A stretch of DNA of 36,019 nt from Mesorhizobium sp. M1C.F.Ca.ET.210.01.1.1 (lineage in GTDB: Bacteria > Pseudomonadota > Alphaproteobacteria > Rhizobiales > Rhizobiaceae). Position numbers and translations under genes: made by a program. The notes beneath the pieces were generated by a model that worked only from the letters and a program-made list of their open reading frames with translations, was not told where the DNA came from and did no database searches. Where the stretch lies: NCBI RefSeq assembly GCF_004791585.1, contig NZ_SRUU01000043.1:1-36019 (forward strand). The letters are read 5' to 3'. Each line of letters opens with the position of its first letter. Position 1 is the first letter of the stretch. Positions 6,742 through 15,422 of the stretch are shown piece after piece.

Positions 6742-7830
6742 TCATGCCTTGGCCCCGCGCCGGCCCGAGCCGACCAGGGGGGCGGAAACACTGTCCAGCG
6801 GCCAGCGCGAGCGCGGCACGAAGTCGGCGGCGTTCTCGCCGGCCATTCCGGCGCGCAGCCGCTCGATGCCGGCCCAGGCAATCATCGCCGCATTGTCGGT
6901 GCAGAGCTTTTGCGGGGGTGCCACGAAGGCGAAGCCGGCTTCCGAGCAAAGCGCTTCAAGCGTGCCCTTGATCGTCCGGTTGGCGGCCACCCCGCCGGCG
7001 ACGACCAGCGCCGGCCTTGCCGTGTCGGGAAATTCCTGGCGAAAGCGCGCAAGCGCCCGCGCGACGCGGTCGCCCAGCGCATCGGCCACCGCCGCCTGGA
7101 AGGAGGCGCAGATGTCGGCGACGTCCTGGTCGCTCAGCGGCGCGATCGCCGTCGCGGCCTGGCGCACGGCGGTCTTCAGGCCCGAGAACGAGAAATCCGG
7201 CTGCGCCGAGCCCTTCATCGGTCGCGGGAAGACAAAGCGGCCCGCGTCGCCTGACACCGCCGCCTTCTCGACATTCGGGCCGCCCGGATAGGGCAGGCCG
7301 AGCATCTTGGCCGTCTTGTCGAAGGCCTCGCCCAGTGCATCGTCGATTGTGGTTGCCCAGCGCTGGTAGTCGCCGACGCCGCGCACGGCAACGATCTGGG
7401 TGTGGCCGCCGGAGACGAGCAAGAGCAGATAGGGAAAATCGAGCCCGTCGGTCAGCCGGGCTGTCAGCGCATGGCCTTCAAGGTGATTGACGGCGATCAG
7501 CGGCTTGTTGGCGGCGGCGGCGATCGCCTTGGCGGTCATCAGGCCGACGATCAGCCCGCCGACGAGGCCCGGTCCGGCCGTCGCGGCAACGGCGTCGACC
7601 TCGTCCAGCGACACGGCCGAATCGGCCAGCGCCGCCTCGACGATGCCGTCCAGCGCCTCGACATGGGCGCGCGCGGCGATCTCGGGCACGACGCCGCCGA
7701 AAGCCGCGTGCTCCTCGATCTGGCTGAGCACGATGTTGGACAGGATTTCGGGCGCGGCGACGCCGTCCAGCGCCACCACGCTGGCCGCCGTCTCGTCGCA
7801 GCTCGTCTCAATGCCCAGAACGCGGATCAA
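6742..7830 (-). CDS. tsaD: tRNA N6-adenosine threonylcarbamoyltransferase
   Basis: 362 residues from the chosen start. It transfers the threonylcarbamoyl group to A37 of ANN-decoding tRNAs (t6A). LGIETSCDETAASVV at the N-terminus, the metal-binding NHLEGH (His-x3-His) and LLLVSGGHTQ are diagnostic, as are NVEKAA and VAGGVAANRTIK. There is no suitable ATG: the best start is TTG at 7830, giving L/M-IRVLGIETSCDE, with GAGGA 10 bases upstream. A TTG at 7881 would add 17 residues unlike the family and cover the probable promoter palindrome. It is first in the run tsaD-gpsA-yciI-EVE-methyltransferase and is divergent from hemC, a conserved alphaproteobacterial layout. Confidence 0.95.
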   Translation of the reverse strand: MIRVLGIETSCDETAASVVALDGVAAPEILSNIVLSQIEEHAAFGGVVPEIAARAHVEALDGIVEAALADSAVSLDEVDAVAATAGPGLVGGLIVGLMTAKAIAAAANKPLIAVNHLEGHALTARLTDGLDFPYLLLLVSGGHTQIVAVRGVGDYQRWATTIDDALGEAFDKTAKMLGLPYPGGPNVEKAAVSGDAGRFVFPRPMKGSAQPDFSFSGLKTAVRQAATAIAPLSDQDVADICASFQAAVADALGDRVARALARFRQEFPDTARPALVVAGGVAANRTIKGTLEALCSEAGFAFVAPPQKLCTDNAAMIAWAGIERLRAGMAGENAADFVPRSRWPLDSVSAPLVGSGRRGAKA

Positions 7831-7867
7831 TTCGTCGCTATCCTCGAAGATTGTGTCTGCGGCTATT

Positions 7868-7877
7868 CCTATATAGG
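7868..7877. promoter_or_regulatory. Palindromic AT-rich element in the tsaD/hemC divergent promoter
   Basis: CCTATATAGG is a perfect 10-bp palindrome and the only AT-rich stretch in the 97-base gap between tsaD and hemC. It could supply a -10-like element in both directions. No convincing -35 was found for either, so the role is inferred from position. Confidence 0.35.
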
Positions 7878-7927
7878 ACAAGGCCGGTCAGGCTTGGCCT
7901 GCCGGGGGTTATCACGGACCGCGCGCC

Positions 7928-8851
7928 ATGCAAACTTTGAAAATCGGAACACGCGGCAGCCCGCTGGCGCTCGCCCAGGCGCATGAGACGCGGGCGCGGC
8001 TGATGAAGGCGCACGGCCTTCCCGAACAGGCGTTCGAAGTGGTGCCCATCTCGACCAGCGGCGACCGCATCCAGGACAGGCCGCTGTCGGAAGCCGGCGG
8101 CAAGGGCCTGTTCACCAAGGAAATCGAGGAAGCGCTGCTCGACGGCCGCATCGACATCGCCGTGCATTCCTCCAAGGACATGCCGACGGTGCTGCCCGAT
8201 GGGCTGGAACTCTCCACCTTCCTGCCGCGCGAGGATGCGCGCGACGCCTTTATCGGCAAGACCGCGAAGCGGCTCGCGGACCTGCCGCACGGCGCCAGGG
8301 TTGGGTCGTCGTCGCTGCGGCGCCAGGCGCTGATCCGCCGGATGCGGCCGGATTTCGAGGTGGTGATGTTCCGCGGCAATGTGCAGACAAGACTGCGCAA
8401 GCTGGACGAGGGCGTCGCCGAAGGCACCATCCTCGCCTATGCCGGGCTGAAGCGGCTTGGGCTCGAAAGCGTCGTCACCGACCTGATGCCGCTGGACGTC
8501 TTCCCGCCGGCGCCGGGGCAGGGCGCGATCGGCATCGAAAGCCGCGTCGGCGATGGCGCGGTGGCAAAGACGCTCGCGGCCATCCACGACGTGCCGACCG
8601 GCCAGGCATTGGCCTGCGAACGCGCCTTCCTCGCCGCGCTCGACGGCTCGTGCCGAACGCCGATCGCCGGCCACGCGACGATATCGGGCGAAAAACTGTC
8701 TTTCGCCGGGCTGATCATCTCTCCCGACGGCACCGAAGCGCATGAGGTCAAGCTGGACGGCAGGGCTGACGACGCGGCGGAAATAGGCGCGGAAGCCGCG
8801 CGGACGGTGCGTGCCAAAGCCGGCGCCAAATTCTTCGACGGCTGGGCCTGA
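7928..8851 (+). CDS. hemC: Hydroxymethylbilane synthase (porphobilinogen deaminase)
   Basis: 307 residues, the normal length. It polymerises four porphobilinogen molecules to hydroxymethylbilane. The N-terminal LKIGTRGSPLALAQA, HSSKDMPT, GSSSLRRQAL and FRGNVQTRLRKLDEG are conserved, and Cys242 in LDGSCRTPIAGHA is the attachment site of the dipyrromethane cofactor. ATG 7928 is the family start. hemD follows after one base. The gene opens a plus-strand run hemC-hemD-mic60-hemY. Confidence 0.97.
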   Translation: MQTLKIGTRGSPLALAQAHETRARLMKAHGLPEQAFEVVPISTSGDRIQDRPLSEAGGKGLFTKEIEEALLDGRIDIAVHSSKDMPTVLPDGLELSTFLPREDARDAFIGKTAKRLADLPHGARVGSSSLRRQALIRRMRPDFEVVMFRGNVQTRLRKLDEGVAEGTILAYAGLKRLGLESVVTDLMPLDVFPPAPGQGAIGIESRVGDGAVAKTLAAIHDVPTGQALACERAFLAALDGSCRTPIAGHATISGEKLSFAGLIISPDGTEAHEVKLDGRADDAAEIGAEAARTVRAKAGAKFFDGWA

Positions 8852-8852
8852 C

Positions 8853-9566
8853 ATGGTCCGCGTCCTGGTGACGAGACCGGAGCCGGGCGCGTCACGCACG
8901 GCACGGCGGCTCGAAGCCCAGGGATTTCAACCCATTCTGCTGCCGCTGACCGAAACGGCGGCGCTGCCGGTCGAGGCAAGCTCATTCCCCGCCGCGGCCG
9001 CGGTCGCCGTGACCAGCGCCAATGCGGTTCGTCACGCGCCCGGGGAGCTCGTCGCAGCACTTGTCGCCTTGCCTTGCCATGCCGTCGGGAAAAGGACGGC
9101 CGAGGCCTGCCGTGCGGCCGGGTTCACGTCCGTCTCTGACGGTCCGGGCGATGCCGAGGCGCTGGCCGGTGCGTTAGCCGACGAACTCGCCGGCAAGGAA
9201 ATTGTCTATCTTTGCGGCCGTGTGCGCTTCCCGGCGTTCGAGGAGCGGCTGGCGGCGGCCGGGGCGCATGTCCGACCTGTCGAGACCTACGACACGGTCG
9301 AAGTGGACTACAGCGGTGCCGATGTCATTGCCCGTTCGTCGGGCATGCCGGCCGAGGCGGTGCTGCTCTATTCGGCCAAGGCAGCCTCTGCGATGACCCA
9401 CCTCGCTCAGCGTCCATCGCTGAAGCATCTCTTTGAAAATACGGAGTTTTTGGTCCTTTCAGCCCGTGTCGCCGAGGCATTGGGCGAAGTTGGCGGGCAG
9501 AAGGTCCGCATTGCCGCCCAACCCGACGAGGACGCGCTGCTGGCGCTTTTGTCGCTGCCGCGCTGA
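8853..9566 (+). CDS. hemD: Uroporphyrinogen-III synthase
   Basis: 237 residues. HemD closes and inverts ring D of hydroxymethylbilane to give uroporphyrinogen III. The sequence is weakly conserved, as usual for HemD, but shows MVRVLVTRPEPGASRTARRL at the start, the VTSANAVRH segment, HAVGKRTAEACRAAGF, VETYDTVEVDY and a PDEDALLALL end. ATG 8853 lies one base after the hemC stop, implying coupling; a longer reading from 8811 would overlap hemC and lacks the family start. Position after hemC supports the call. Confidence 0.93.
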   Translation: MVRVLVTRPEPGASRTARRLEAQGFQPILLPLTETAALPVEASSFPAAAAVAVTSANAVRHAPGELVAALVALPCHAVGKRTAEACRAAGFTSVSDGPGDAEALAGALADELAGKEIVYLCGRVRFPAFEERLAAAGAHVRPVETYDTVEVDYSGADVIARSSGMPAEAVLLYSAKAASAMTHLAQRPSLKHLFENTEFLVLSARVAEALGEVGGQKVRIAAQPDEDALLALLSLPR

Positions 9567-9609
9567 GCCGCGTCATCACACCGCCCCTTTTCACCGCTTG
9601 GTGATGTGC

Positions 9610-9629
9610 TAGAGCATCCATGAGCTCTA
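9610..9629. repeat. Small hairpin before mic60
   Basis: TAGAGC and GCTCTA are exact arms around ATCCATGA in the 105-base hemD-mic60 gap. With no T tract it is not a clear terminator. The gap is large enough for an internal promoter, but none was identified. Confidence 0.3.
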
Positions 9630-9671
9630 GACCCTTTGAACCATCCTCAAGCCAATTTGCGGAGCCCAAGC

Positions 9672-11132
9672 ATGGTCAAGACGCCGAAGACGCGACATTC
9701 GAAGAGTCGCCGCGACCCGGTGACGATCGAACTCGAGCCCGGCGCCGTCTCGCGAATCACCGGCGAGGATGCCGCCGTGGCCGAGGACAATGCGGCCGAG
9801 ACAGATACGGCGAAGGCGGCCGGCTCTCAACCGGAAGCCCCGGACGAGCCGATCCATGCCGAACAGACCGACATCGAGCCGTGGGAACATGCCGATGCGG
9901 CGCAGGGCACGGCGGGCGAGCCCGAGGCCAAGGGAATGGACGAGGCGGAAGCGCCTTATCCAGATGGCTCGGCGGCTCCGAAGAGCGAGCCAAAAGGCTT
10001 CGGCTACGATTTCGAAGATGCATCCCAGACCAAGGCCAGCTCCGCCGCCTCGGCGCCCAAGCCGAGCGAGACCCGAAACAACGATTCCGGATCGACGGCT
10101 TCCAGGCGCTCCGGCGTCAACACCATCGCCGCCGGCCTTATCGGCGGTGTGGTCGCCCTCGCCGGCGCCGGCCTGCTGCAGGCGGTCGGCCTGCTTGGTT
10201 CGCCGGCCTCGAACGGAGCGTCGCTCGATGGCGTCAATGGCGAGATCGCATCGCTGAAGAGCGAGATTGCGGCGCTCAAACAGACGGGCGATGCCGGCGC
10301 CTCGGCCAAGGTCGATGGCTTGTCGTCGGCGCTCGACCAGGTGAAGTCGGATATCGCGGCGCTGAAATCGTCGGCCGGGCAGGGCGGCGACAGCACCGCG
10401 CTCAAGGCACTCAACGACAAGGTCGGCCAGATCGAGACGGCGGTCGCCGACCTGCAGAAGGCCGGAAGTACCGCTACCGTCGATCTCGGCCCGCTCAACG
10501 AGAAGCTCGCCGGGCTCGACGCGCTGGTCAAATCGGCCGGCGAGGCGGCGAAGGCCGCGGACGGCCGGATCGCGGCGCTGGAACAGTCAGTGCAGCAGCT
10601 TTCCGGCAAGGTCGACGCGCAGGCCTCGCAGCCGAAGATCGCGCTGGCGATTGCCGCCTCGGCGCTGAAGGCAGCGCTCGACCGCGGCGCGCCATTCGCC
10701 ACCGAGCTCGACACTTTCGCGGCGATCGCGCCGGACGCGCCGGAGATCGCGGTGCTGCGGTCCTATGCCGAGAAAGGCGTGCCGACCCGCGCTACGATCG
10801 CCTCCGAGATCGAAGCGGCGGCCAGCGCCATGGTCGATGCGGCGACGCCCGTCGACCAGAATGCCGGTTTCTTCCAGAGCCTGGTGTCGAGCGCCGAATC
10901 GCTGGTCAAGGTGCGGCCGGTGGGCGCCGTCGAAGGCAAGGGCGCGCCGGAAACCGTGGCGCGCATGGAAGTGGCGGTCAACCAGGGCGACTACGCCAAG
11001 GCGCTCAGCGAATACGACACGCTGCCCGACGCGGCCAAGACGGCCGGCGCCGATTTTGCCGGCAAACTGAAAGCGCGGCTCGAGGTCGAAAAGCAGATCG
11101 ATGCGCTGATTGCCGGCGCTACGAAGGCGTGA
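9672..11132 (+). CDS. Alphaproteobacterial mitofilin/Mic60-like inner-membrane protein
   Basis: 486 residues. An acidic, low-complexity cytoplasmic N-terminus (1-145) is followed by one membrane helix (about 150-175, TIAAGLIGGVVALAGAGLLQAV), a long alanine/lysine-rich coiled coil (about 190-330) and a C-terminal helical domain that fits the mitofilin region (PKIALAIAASALKAALDRG, then VDQNAGFFQSLVSSAESLVKVRPVG). Alphaproteobacterial Mic60 is the reported bacterial relative of the mitochondrial cristae-shaping MICOS subunit and is known to lie beside heme genes. The neighbourhood (hemC-hemD before, hemY after) matches exactly. ATG 9672, with GGAG 8 bases before, is preferred over an upstream start at 9636. 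Role in this organism is inferred. Confidence 0.85.
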   Translation: MVKTPKTRHSKSRRDPVTIELEPGAVSRITGEDAAVAEDNAAETDTAKAAGSQPEAPDEPIHAEQTDIEPWEHADAAQGTAGEPEAKGMDEAEAPYPDGSAAPKSEPKGFGYDFEDASQTKASSAASAPKPSETRNNDSGSTASRRSGVNTIAAGLIGGVVALAGAGLLQAVGLLGSPASNGASLDGVNGEIASLKSEIAALKQTGDAGASAKVDGLSSALDQVKSDIAALKSSAGQGGDSTALKALNDKVGQIETAVADLQKAGSTATVDLGPLNEKLAGLDALVKSAGEAAKAADGRIAALEQSVQQLSGKVDAQASQPKIALAIAASALKAALDRGAPFATELDTFAAIAPDAPEIAVLRSYAEKGVPTRATIASEIEAAASAMVDAATPVDQNAGFFQSLVSSAESLVKVRPVGAVEGKGAPETVARMEVAVNQGDYAKALSEYDTLPDAAKTAGADFAGKLKARLEVEKQIDALIAGATKA

Positions 11133-11142
11133 GGACCGTCCG

Positions 11143-12711
11143 ATGATCCGTATCCTCATCTTCCTCGCCGTCGTCTTCGGGCTGGGGCTCGGCTTTGCCT
11201 GGCTGGCCGACCGTCCGGGCGAAATGATCGTCACCTTCAACGGCTACCAGTACCAGGTCACCTTGATGGTGGCGGCGGTGGCGATCGTCGCCGTGGTCGC
11301 GGCGGTGATGATTGTCTGGTGGCTGATCAAGGCGCTGTGGAACAGCCCCTACACGATCTCGCGCTATTTCCGCGTGCGGCGCCGCGATCGCGGCTATCAG
11401 GCGCTGTCGACGGGCATGATCGCGGCCGGCGCCGGCGACGGCGCGCTGGCGCGCAAGAAGACCAAGGAAGCCGCCAAGCTGATCAACTCCGACCAGGAGC
11501 CGCTGATCAACCTGCTCGACGCGCAGGCCTCGCTGCTCGAAGGCGACCATGAAGGCGCGCGGGAAAAGTTCGAGCGCATGCTGGACGATCCGGAAATGCG
11601 GCTGCTCGGCCTGCGTGGGCTCTATCTCGAAGCCGAGCGGCTGGGCGACCGCAACGCCGCGCGCCATTATGCGGGTCGCGCCGCGGCGGTGGCGCCCCAG
11701 CTCGCCTGGGCGGCGGAATCGACGCTCGAGGAACTGACGGAGCGCGGCGACTGGGACGGCGCGCTGAAGCTGGTCGAGGCGCAGAAATCGACCCGGCAGA
11801 TCGAGCGCGACGCCGCCAACCGCCGCCGCGCCGTCCTGCTCACGGCCAAGGCGCAGGCGCTGGTCGACAGCGACCCGAATGCCGCCCGGACCGCCGCTGT
11901 CGAAGCCAACAAGCTGGCGCCCGACTTCGCGCCGGCGGCGGTCGTCGCGGCCGATCTGCTGTTCAAGCAAAACGATGTGCGCAAGGGTTCCAAGATCCTG
12001 GAGACGGCCTGGCGGGCGGAGCCGCATCCGGACATTGCCGAGCTCTACACCCATGCCAGGCCGGGCGATGCCGTGCTCGATCGGCTCAACCGGGCGAAAA
12101 AGCTGCAGGAAATGAAGAAGAACCACGCGGAATCGTCGATGGCCGTGGCGCGCGCCGCGCTCGACGCGCAGGATTTCGCGACCGCCAGGCGCGAGGCGGA
12201 GGCCGCAATCCGCATGGATCGTCGCGAGGGCGCCTATCTGCTTCTGGCTGACATCGAGGAGGCCGAAACCGGCAACCAGGGCAAGGTCCGCCAGCTGCTG
12301 TCGAAGGCGGTGCGCGCGCCGCGCGATCCGGCCTGGGTCGCCGACGGCGTCGTCTCGGAGCGCTGGGCCCCGGTGTCGCCGGTCACCGGCAAGTTGGACG
12401 CCTTCACCTGGCGCGCGCCCATGGAGCGGCTCGGCCAGTTGATCGAGAGCGGCGCGGACGTCGCGGTGCCGGCAATTCCTGCCGCGCCGCCGGCCGTGCC
12501 GGCCGAGAAGGCGATCGACATTGTCTCCGATGTCCTTCCCGCAAAGCCGGTTGCCGAACAGTCGAACGGCATGGAGAAAGAAATCGCGGCCGCCTCGGGC
12601 GATGGCGCGGCCGTCGAGCAGGCATCGGAGCCGCCGCGCCTGCCGGACGATCCGGGCGTCGCGCCGGAAGACGAGGCGGAAAAATCGCCGCGCCGGTTTC
12701 GTTTGTTTTGA
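11143..12711 (+). CDS. hemY: HemY-like TPR membrane protein (HemY N-terminal family)
   Basis: 522 residues. Two membrane helices at 3-21 and 39-62 are followed by the HemY_N region (WWLIKALWNSPYTISRYFRVRRRDRGYQALSTGMIAAGAGD) and a long run of tetratricopeptide-like helices to about 400. The tail (about 450-522) is proline/alanine-rich and looks disordered, ending SPRRFRLF. This is the proteobacterial hem-operon HemY, not the protoporphyrinogen oxidase that carries the same symbol in Bacillus. Its biochemical role is unknown, though it is linked to late heme synthesis or its membrane assembly. GAGGA before ATG 11143 sets the start, 10 bases after mic60. Confidence 0.9.
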   Translation: MIRILIFLAVVFGLGLGFAWLADRPGEMIVTFNGYQYQVTLMVAAVAIVAVVAAVMIVWWLIKALWNSPYTISRYFRVRRRDRGYQALSTGMIAAGAGDGALARKKTKEAAKLINSDQEPLINLLDAQASLLEGDHEGAREKFERMLDDPEMRLLGLRGLYLEAERLGDRNAARHYAGRAAAVAPQLAWAAESTLEELTERGDWDGALKLVEAQKSTRQIERDAANRRRAVLLTAKAQALVDSDPNAARTAAVEANKLAPDFAPAAVVAADLLFKQNDVRKGSKILETAWRAEPHPDIAELYTHARPGDAVLDRLNRAKKLQEMKKNHAESSMAVARAALDAQDFATARREAEAAIRMDRREGAYLLLADIEEAETGNQGKVRQLLSKAVRAPRDPAWVADGVVSERWAPVSPVTGKLDAFTWRAPMERLGQLIESGADVAVPAIPAAPPAVPAEKAIDIVSDVLPAKPVAEQSNGMEKEIAAASGDGAAVEQASEPPRLPDDPGVAPEDEAEKSPRRFRLF

Positions 12712-12743
12712 GGTCCGGTTTGGCGGACAGGGAAAAGGTGTCG

Positions 12744-13220
12744 ATGTTCGAACGCGTATTGTCCATTCTGAGGGATTTGCCGGCTGGCGGGACCAAGCCG
12801 AACGCCGATGATCCACGCGTCGCGGCCTCGGCGCTGCTCTACCACGTGATGAACGCCGACGGCGTACGCCAGGATGTCGAGCGGGAGCGCTTCAAGGAGA
12901 TCCTGGCCGAGACCTATTCGATCAGCGGCGAGGAGCTCGATGCGCTGGCTGCCGCCGGCGAGCGCGCCGACAACGAGGCGATCGATCTCTATGCCTTCAC
13001 CAGCGTGCTCAAGCGCCATCTCGACGCCGAGGCGCGCAAGGCCTTCATCGGCCTGATGTGGGAGATCGTCTATGCCGACGGCGAGCTGCATGAGCTGGAA
13101 GACAACACCGTCTGGCGCGTCGCCGAACTGATCGGCGTCGAGCGCCAGGACCGGATCGAGGCGCGCCGCAAGGCGGCGGCCGAAGCGCCCGGCGCGCGCG
13201 GAACGTCGAGCGACGAATAG
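12744..13220 (+). CDS. TerB-family tellurite-resistance-like protein
   Basis: 158 residues, all helical. DPRVAASALLYHVMNADG and IGLMWEIVYADGELHELEDNTVWRVAELIGV are the duplicated D/E-x-DG metal-binding helical repeats of the TerB/COG4103 family. Many TerB-like proteins have no role in tellurite resistance and are thought to bind calcium at the membrane. ATG 12744 gives the usual start MFERVLSILRDLP, with AAGG just before it. The gene follows hemY by 32 bases and precedes the glutamine amidotransferase gene by 14, so the three are probably co-transcribed. A link to heme synthesis is not shown. Confidence 0.82.
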   Translation: MFERVLSILRDLPAGGTKPNADDPRVAASALLYHVMNADGVRQDVERERFKEILAETYSISGEELDALAAAGERADNEAIDLYAFTSVLKRHLDAEARKAFIGLMWEIVYADGELHELEDNTVWRVAELIGVERQDRIEARRKAAAEAPGARGTSSDE

Positions 13221-13234
13221 GACTTCGCCTGCCC

Positions 13235-13951
13235 ATGCCAGCCAGACCGAGGCCGAGACCCAGAATCCTGATCGTGCTGCATCAGGAGACTTCGAGCCCG
13301 GGCCGCGTCGGCCACATGCTTCTGGAAGAAGGCTTCGATCTCGACATCCGCCGGCCGCCGCTCGGCGAAGAGTTGCCCTCTACGCTGGACGACCACGCCG
13401 GTGCGGTGATCTTCGGCGGGCCTATGAGCGCGAACGACTCCGATGAGTTCGTCCGCCGCGAGACCGACTGGCTCGAAATCCCGCTCAAGGAAAACCGGCC
13501 CTTTCTCGGCATCTGCCTCGGCGCGCAGATGCTTGCCAACCATCTCGGCGGCAAGGTCGACGGACATGACGAAGGGCTGGTCGAGATCGGCTGGTATCCG
13601 CTGAAGGCGACCGAGGCCGGCAGGAAGCTGCTGCACTGGCCGGAGATGGTCTACCAGTTCCACCGCGAGGGCTTTTCGCTGCCGAAGGAGGCGACGCTGC
13701 TGGCGACGGCCGAGACCTATCCCAACCAGGCTTTTCGCTACGGCGAGAACGCCTGGGGCATCCAGTTCCATGGCGAGCTGACCAGGGTGATGATGCAGCG
13801 CTGGGTGGTGCGCGGCGCGCATCGCTTCGAGCTGCCGGGCGCGCAGCCCGGCCGCGACCATCTTGGCGGCCGGCTGATCTGGGACATGCACCTCAAGCGC
13901 TGGCTGGGCGAGTTTTTGGGCCTGATCTTCGGCAAGCCGGCGGCGGGGTAG
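13235..13951 (+). CDS. Class I glutamine amidotransferase-like protein
   Basis: 238 residues. GAVIFGGPMSAND and FLGICLGAQMLANHLGG give the class I GATase fold with nucleophilic Cys in GICLGAQ, and WGIQFHGE supplies the catalytic His with a nearby Glu. It resembles the stand-alone GMP-synthase-like amidotransferases (COG0518), whose partner synthases and acceptors are mostly unknown; related peptidases such as gamma-glutamyl hydrolases share the fold. The N-terminus (MPARPRPRPR) is very basic, and ATG 13235 is the only good start. It ends the run that begins with hemC. Confidence 0.85.
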   Translation: MPARPRPRPRILIVLHQETSSPGRVGHMLLEEGFDLDIRRPPLGEELPSTLDDHAGAVIFGGPMSANDSDEFVRRETDWLEIPLKENRPFLGICLGAQMLANHLGGKVDGHDEGLVEIGWYPLKATEAGRKLLHWPEMVYQFHREGFSLPKEATLLATAETYPNQAFRYGENAWGIQFHGELTRVMMQRWVVRGAHRFELPGAQPGRDHLGGRLIWDMHLKRWLGEFLGLIFGKPAAG

Positions 13952-14199
13952 AAACGAGCCCAACGGCTCCAGGCAGCTGAGTTCAACCGGAATCAGACCT
14001 GCGTCTCGAGCATGGCGAATGGCCGCTTTCCGCCCGCGTGCCGGCCGTTCGAGGCGGCGACAGACATTCTCAGACGCCGACGTTCGTTCAGCTTTGTCAG
14101 GAGCATTCATTACGTTGTCTTCACTTTCCGGAGAGCCGACGTTCTAATCTTCCGGGAGTTGCTCCAAAGCCGGTCCTGGATCGCGGAAGGGGATGTGAC
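13952..14199. other. Intergenic, no feature recognised
   Basis: 248 bases between the amidotransferase stop and the methyltransferase GTG. Short open frames show no family resemblance. The GC drops around 14100-14150 (CATTCATTACGTTGTCTTC), where a promoter could lie, but no clear -35/-10 pair was found. Confidence 0.3.
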
Positions 14200-15174
14200 G
14201 TGGCGGAATCCGATCGGATCGACGAGCTGATCGCAGCGGTGCCCCACGCCTTGGCGCTTCGAGCCGGGCTGGACCTTGGCATCTTCACCCGGCTCGGTGG
14301 CAGCGCAGCGACTGCCGACAGCCTTGGGGCCGCGCTCGAAGTCGAGGCAGCTCGTCTTTCGCGACTGCTCTACGCGCTCGCCAGCATCGGTCTCCTCGAA
14401 GTCAAGGATGGGGAATTTCGCAACAGTGCCGAGGCGTCGGCCTTCCTCGACTCCTCCAGGCCGACCTATCGCGGCGGCGATCATGCGCTCCTGCGCGAGC
14501 TTTGGGGAGCCGACCTGCTGACTGCGGACTCGTTGCGGCAGAACCGGCCGGCTGCGCTGCACGATTTTTCCGAAGCTGGGCCCGAGTCGGCGGCGGCCTT
14601 CAGCCGTATGCTGGCGCCGGGCGGGGTGATTTTCGGCCGCCATCTGGGCCGCGAGATGGACCTCTCCGCGATCGGTTCGGTGATCGACATCGGCGGGGGC
14701 GCCGGGACCATTCTCGTTGGACTTCGCGAGCGGTGGCCGCATATCGCGGCGACGCTGATGGAACTCCCGACGGTCGCGGCCGTCGCGCCAGCCATCCTGT
14801 CGGAATACGGTGCCGACGACGTGGTTGTCGAAGCGGGGGACATCACTGTCGCGCCATCGATCCATCGGCACGATCTGGCTGTACTGAAAGCCGTCGTCCA
14901 GGTCCTTCCGCCGGACCAGGCACGCAGGTCGATCCTGAACGCGGCGCGTTGCCTCACACCCGGAGGCGAGATCGCAATTGCGGGGTGGGGTGTCGTCGAT
15001 GACGACCGCCTCGGTCCGCCTGAAGGTGTCTTTCTCAACCTCACCTTCTTGAACCTCTACCGCCACGGCGAATCGTACACCGAAGGTCAGTAAACCGAGG
15101 CCGGATTACGGGATATCTCCAGGTCGCGCCTGACGGACGGCAGCACGTTGTTTCGCGCGCGCCTCGCGGGCTGA
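14200..15174 (+). pseudogene. O-methyltransferase-like gene interrupted by in-frame TAA
   Basis: GTG 14200 (AAGGGG 8 bases before) opens a frame that stops with TAA at 15091-15093 after 297 residues. Reading on in the same frame gives TEAGLRDISRSRLTDG and a further ten residues to TGA at 15172-15174, the normal C-terminal strand region of this family, for a total near 324 codons. The N-terminal dimerisation helices (ALRAGLDLGIF, SRLLYALASIGLL) and SAM motif VIDIGGGAGTILVGL mark a Methyltransf_2/COMT-type enzyme; the usual catalytic His in LHDW is replaced (LKAVVQVLP). A few residues expected between EGQ and TEAG (about five, of the form xxxWL) seem missing, so a small deletion probably made the stop. 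The truncated product may be inactive. It stands alone; its substrate is unknown. Confidence 0.75.
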
Positions 15175-15295
15175 TCGCGCCTGAGTGGTTGGTTTCGCCG
15201 CGACGACGCCGCCGATCACCACCGCCGGCACGCGGACGCCGCTCGGCTCGCGCTGGTTAGCAAGGCGGCTGGACCACTTCGCGCAATCCTGCGCC
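15175..15295. other. Intergenic, no feature recognised
   Basis: This stretch, together with the repeat that follows (15296-15400), fills the space between the broken methyltransferase and the peroxiredoxin gene. No coding or structural signal was seen in this part. Confidence 0.3.
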
Positions 15296-15400
15296 TAGAG
15301 CGTGTCAGCGATTCAGAGAATCGCCGAACCGCTCTAAGTATTTGTTTTTACGCAATTCCGGACGGAAAACCGTTACACACTTTTCCTGGAATTGCTTTAG
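15296..15400. repeat. Rhizobial mosaic palindromic repeat (two hairpins)
   Basis: First hairpin: TAGAGCG (15296-15302) with CGCTCTA (15330-15336), enclosing GCGATTC/GAATCGC. Second hairpin: CAATTCC (15353-15359) with GGAATTG (15388-15394). The linker is TTTGTTTTTACG. Elements of this design are scattered between genes in Mesorhizobium and relatives (RIME/Bru-RS-like, from memory). A relative lies at 25309-25411. Here it sits downstream of two converging genes. Confidence 0.75.
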
Positions 15401-15422
15401 CCCCACCACCCGAAGGTGCGCC

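Noticed and set aside
9620..11146. Long arginine-rich open frame on + overlapping mic60
   Set aside because: It is a GC-rich shadow of the mic60 frame: arginine/glycine-rich with no domain motif, while the other frame has the membrane helix, coiled coil and a good ribosome site.
11119..12816. 565-codon open frame on - antisense to hemY
   Set aside because: Composition is typical of antisense frames in high-GC genes (His, Arg, Gly, Val-rich), there is no motif, and it covers the well-supported hemY.
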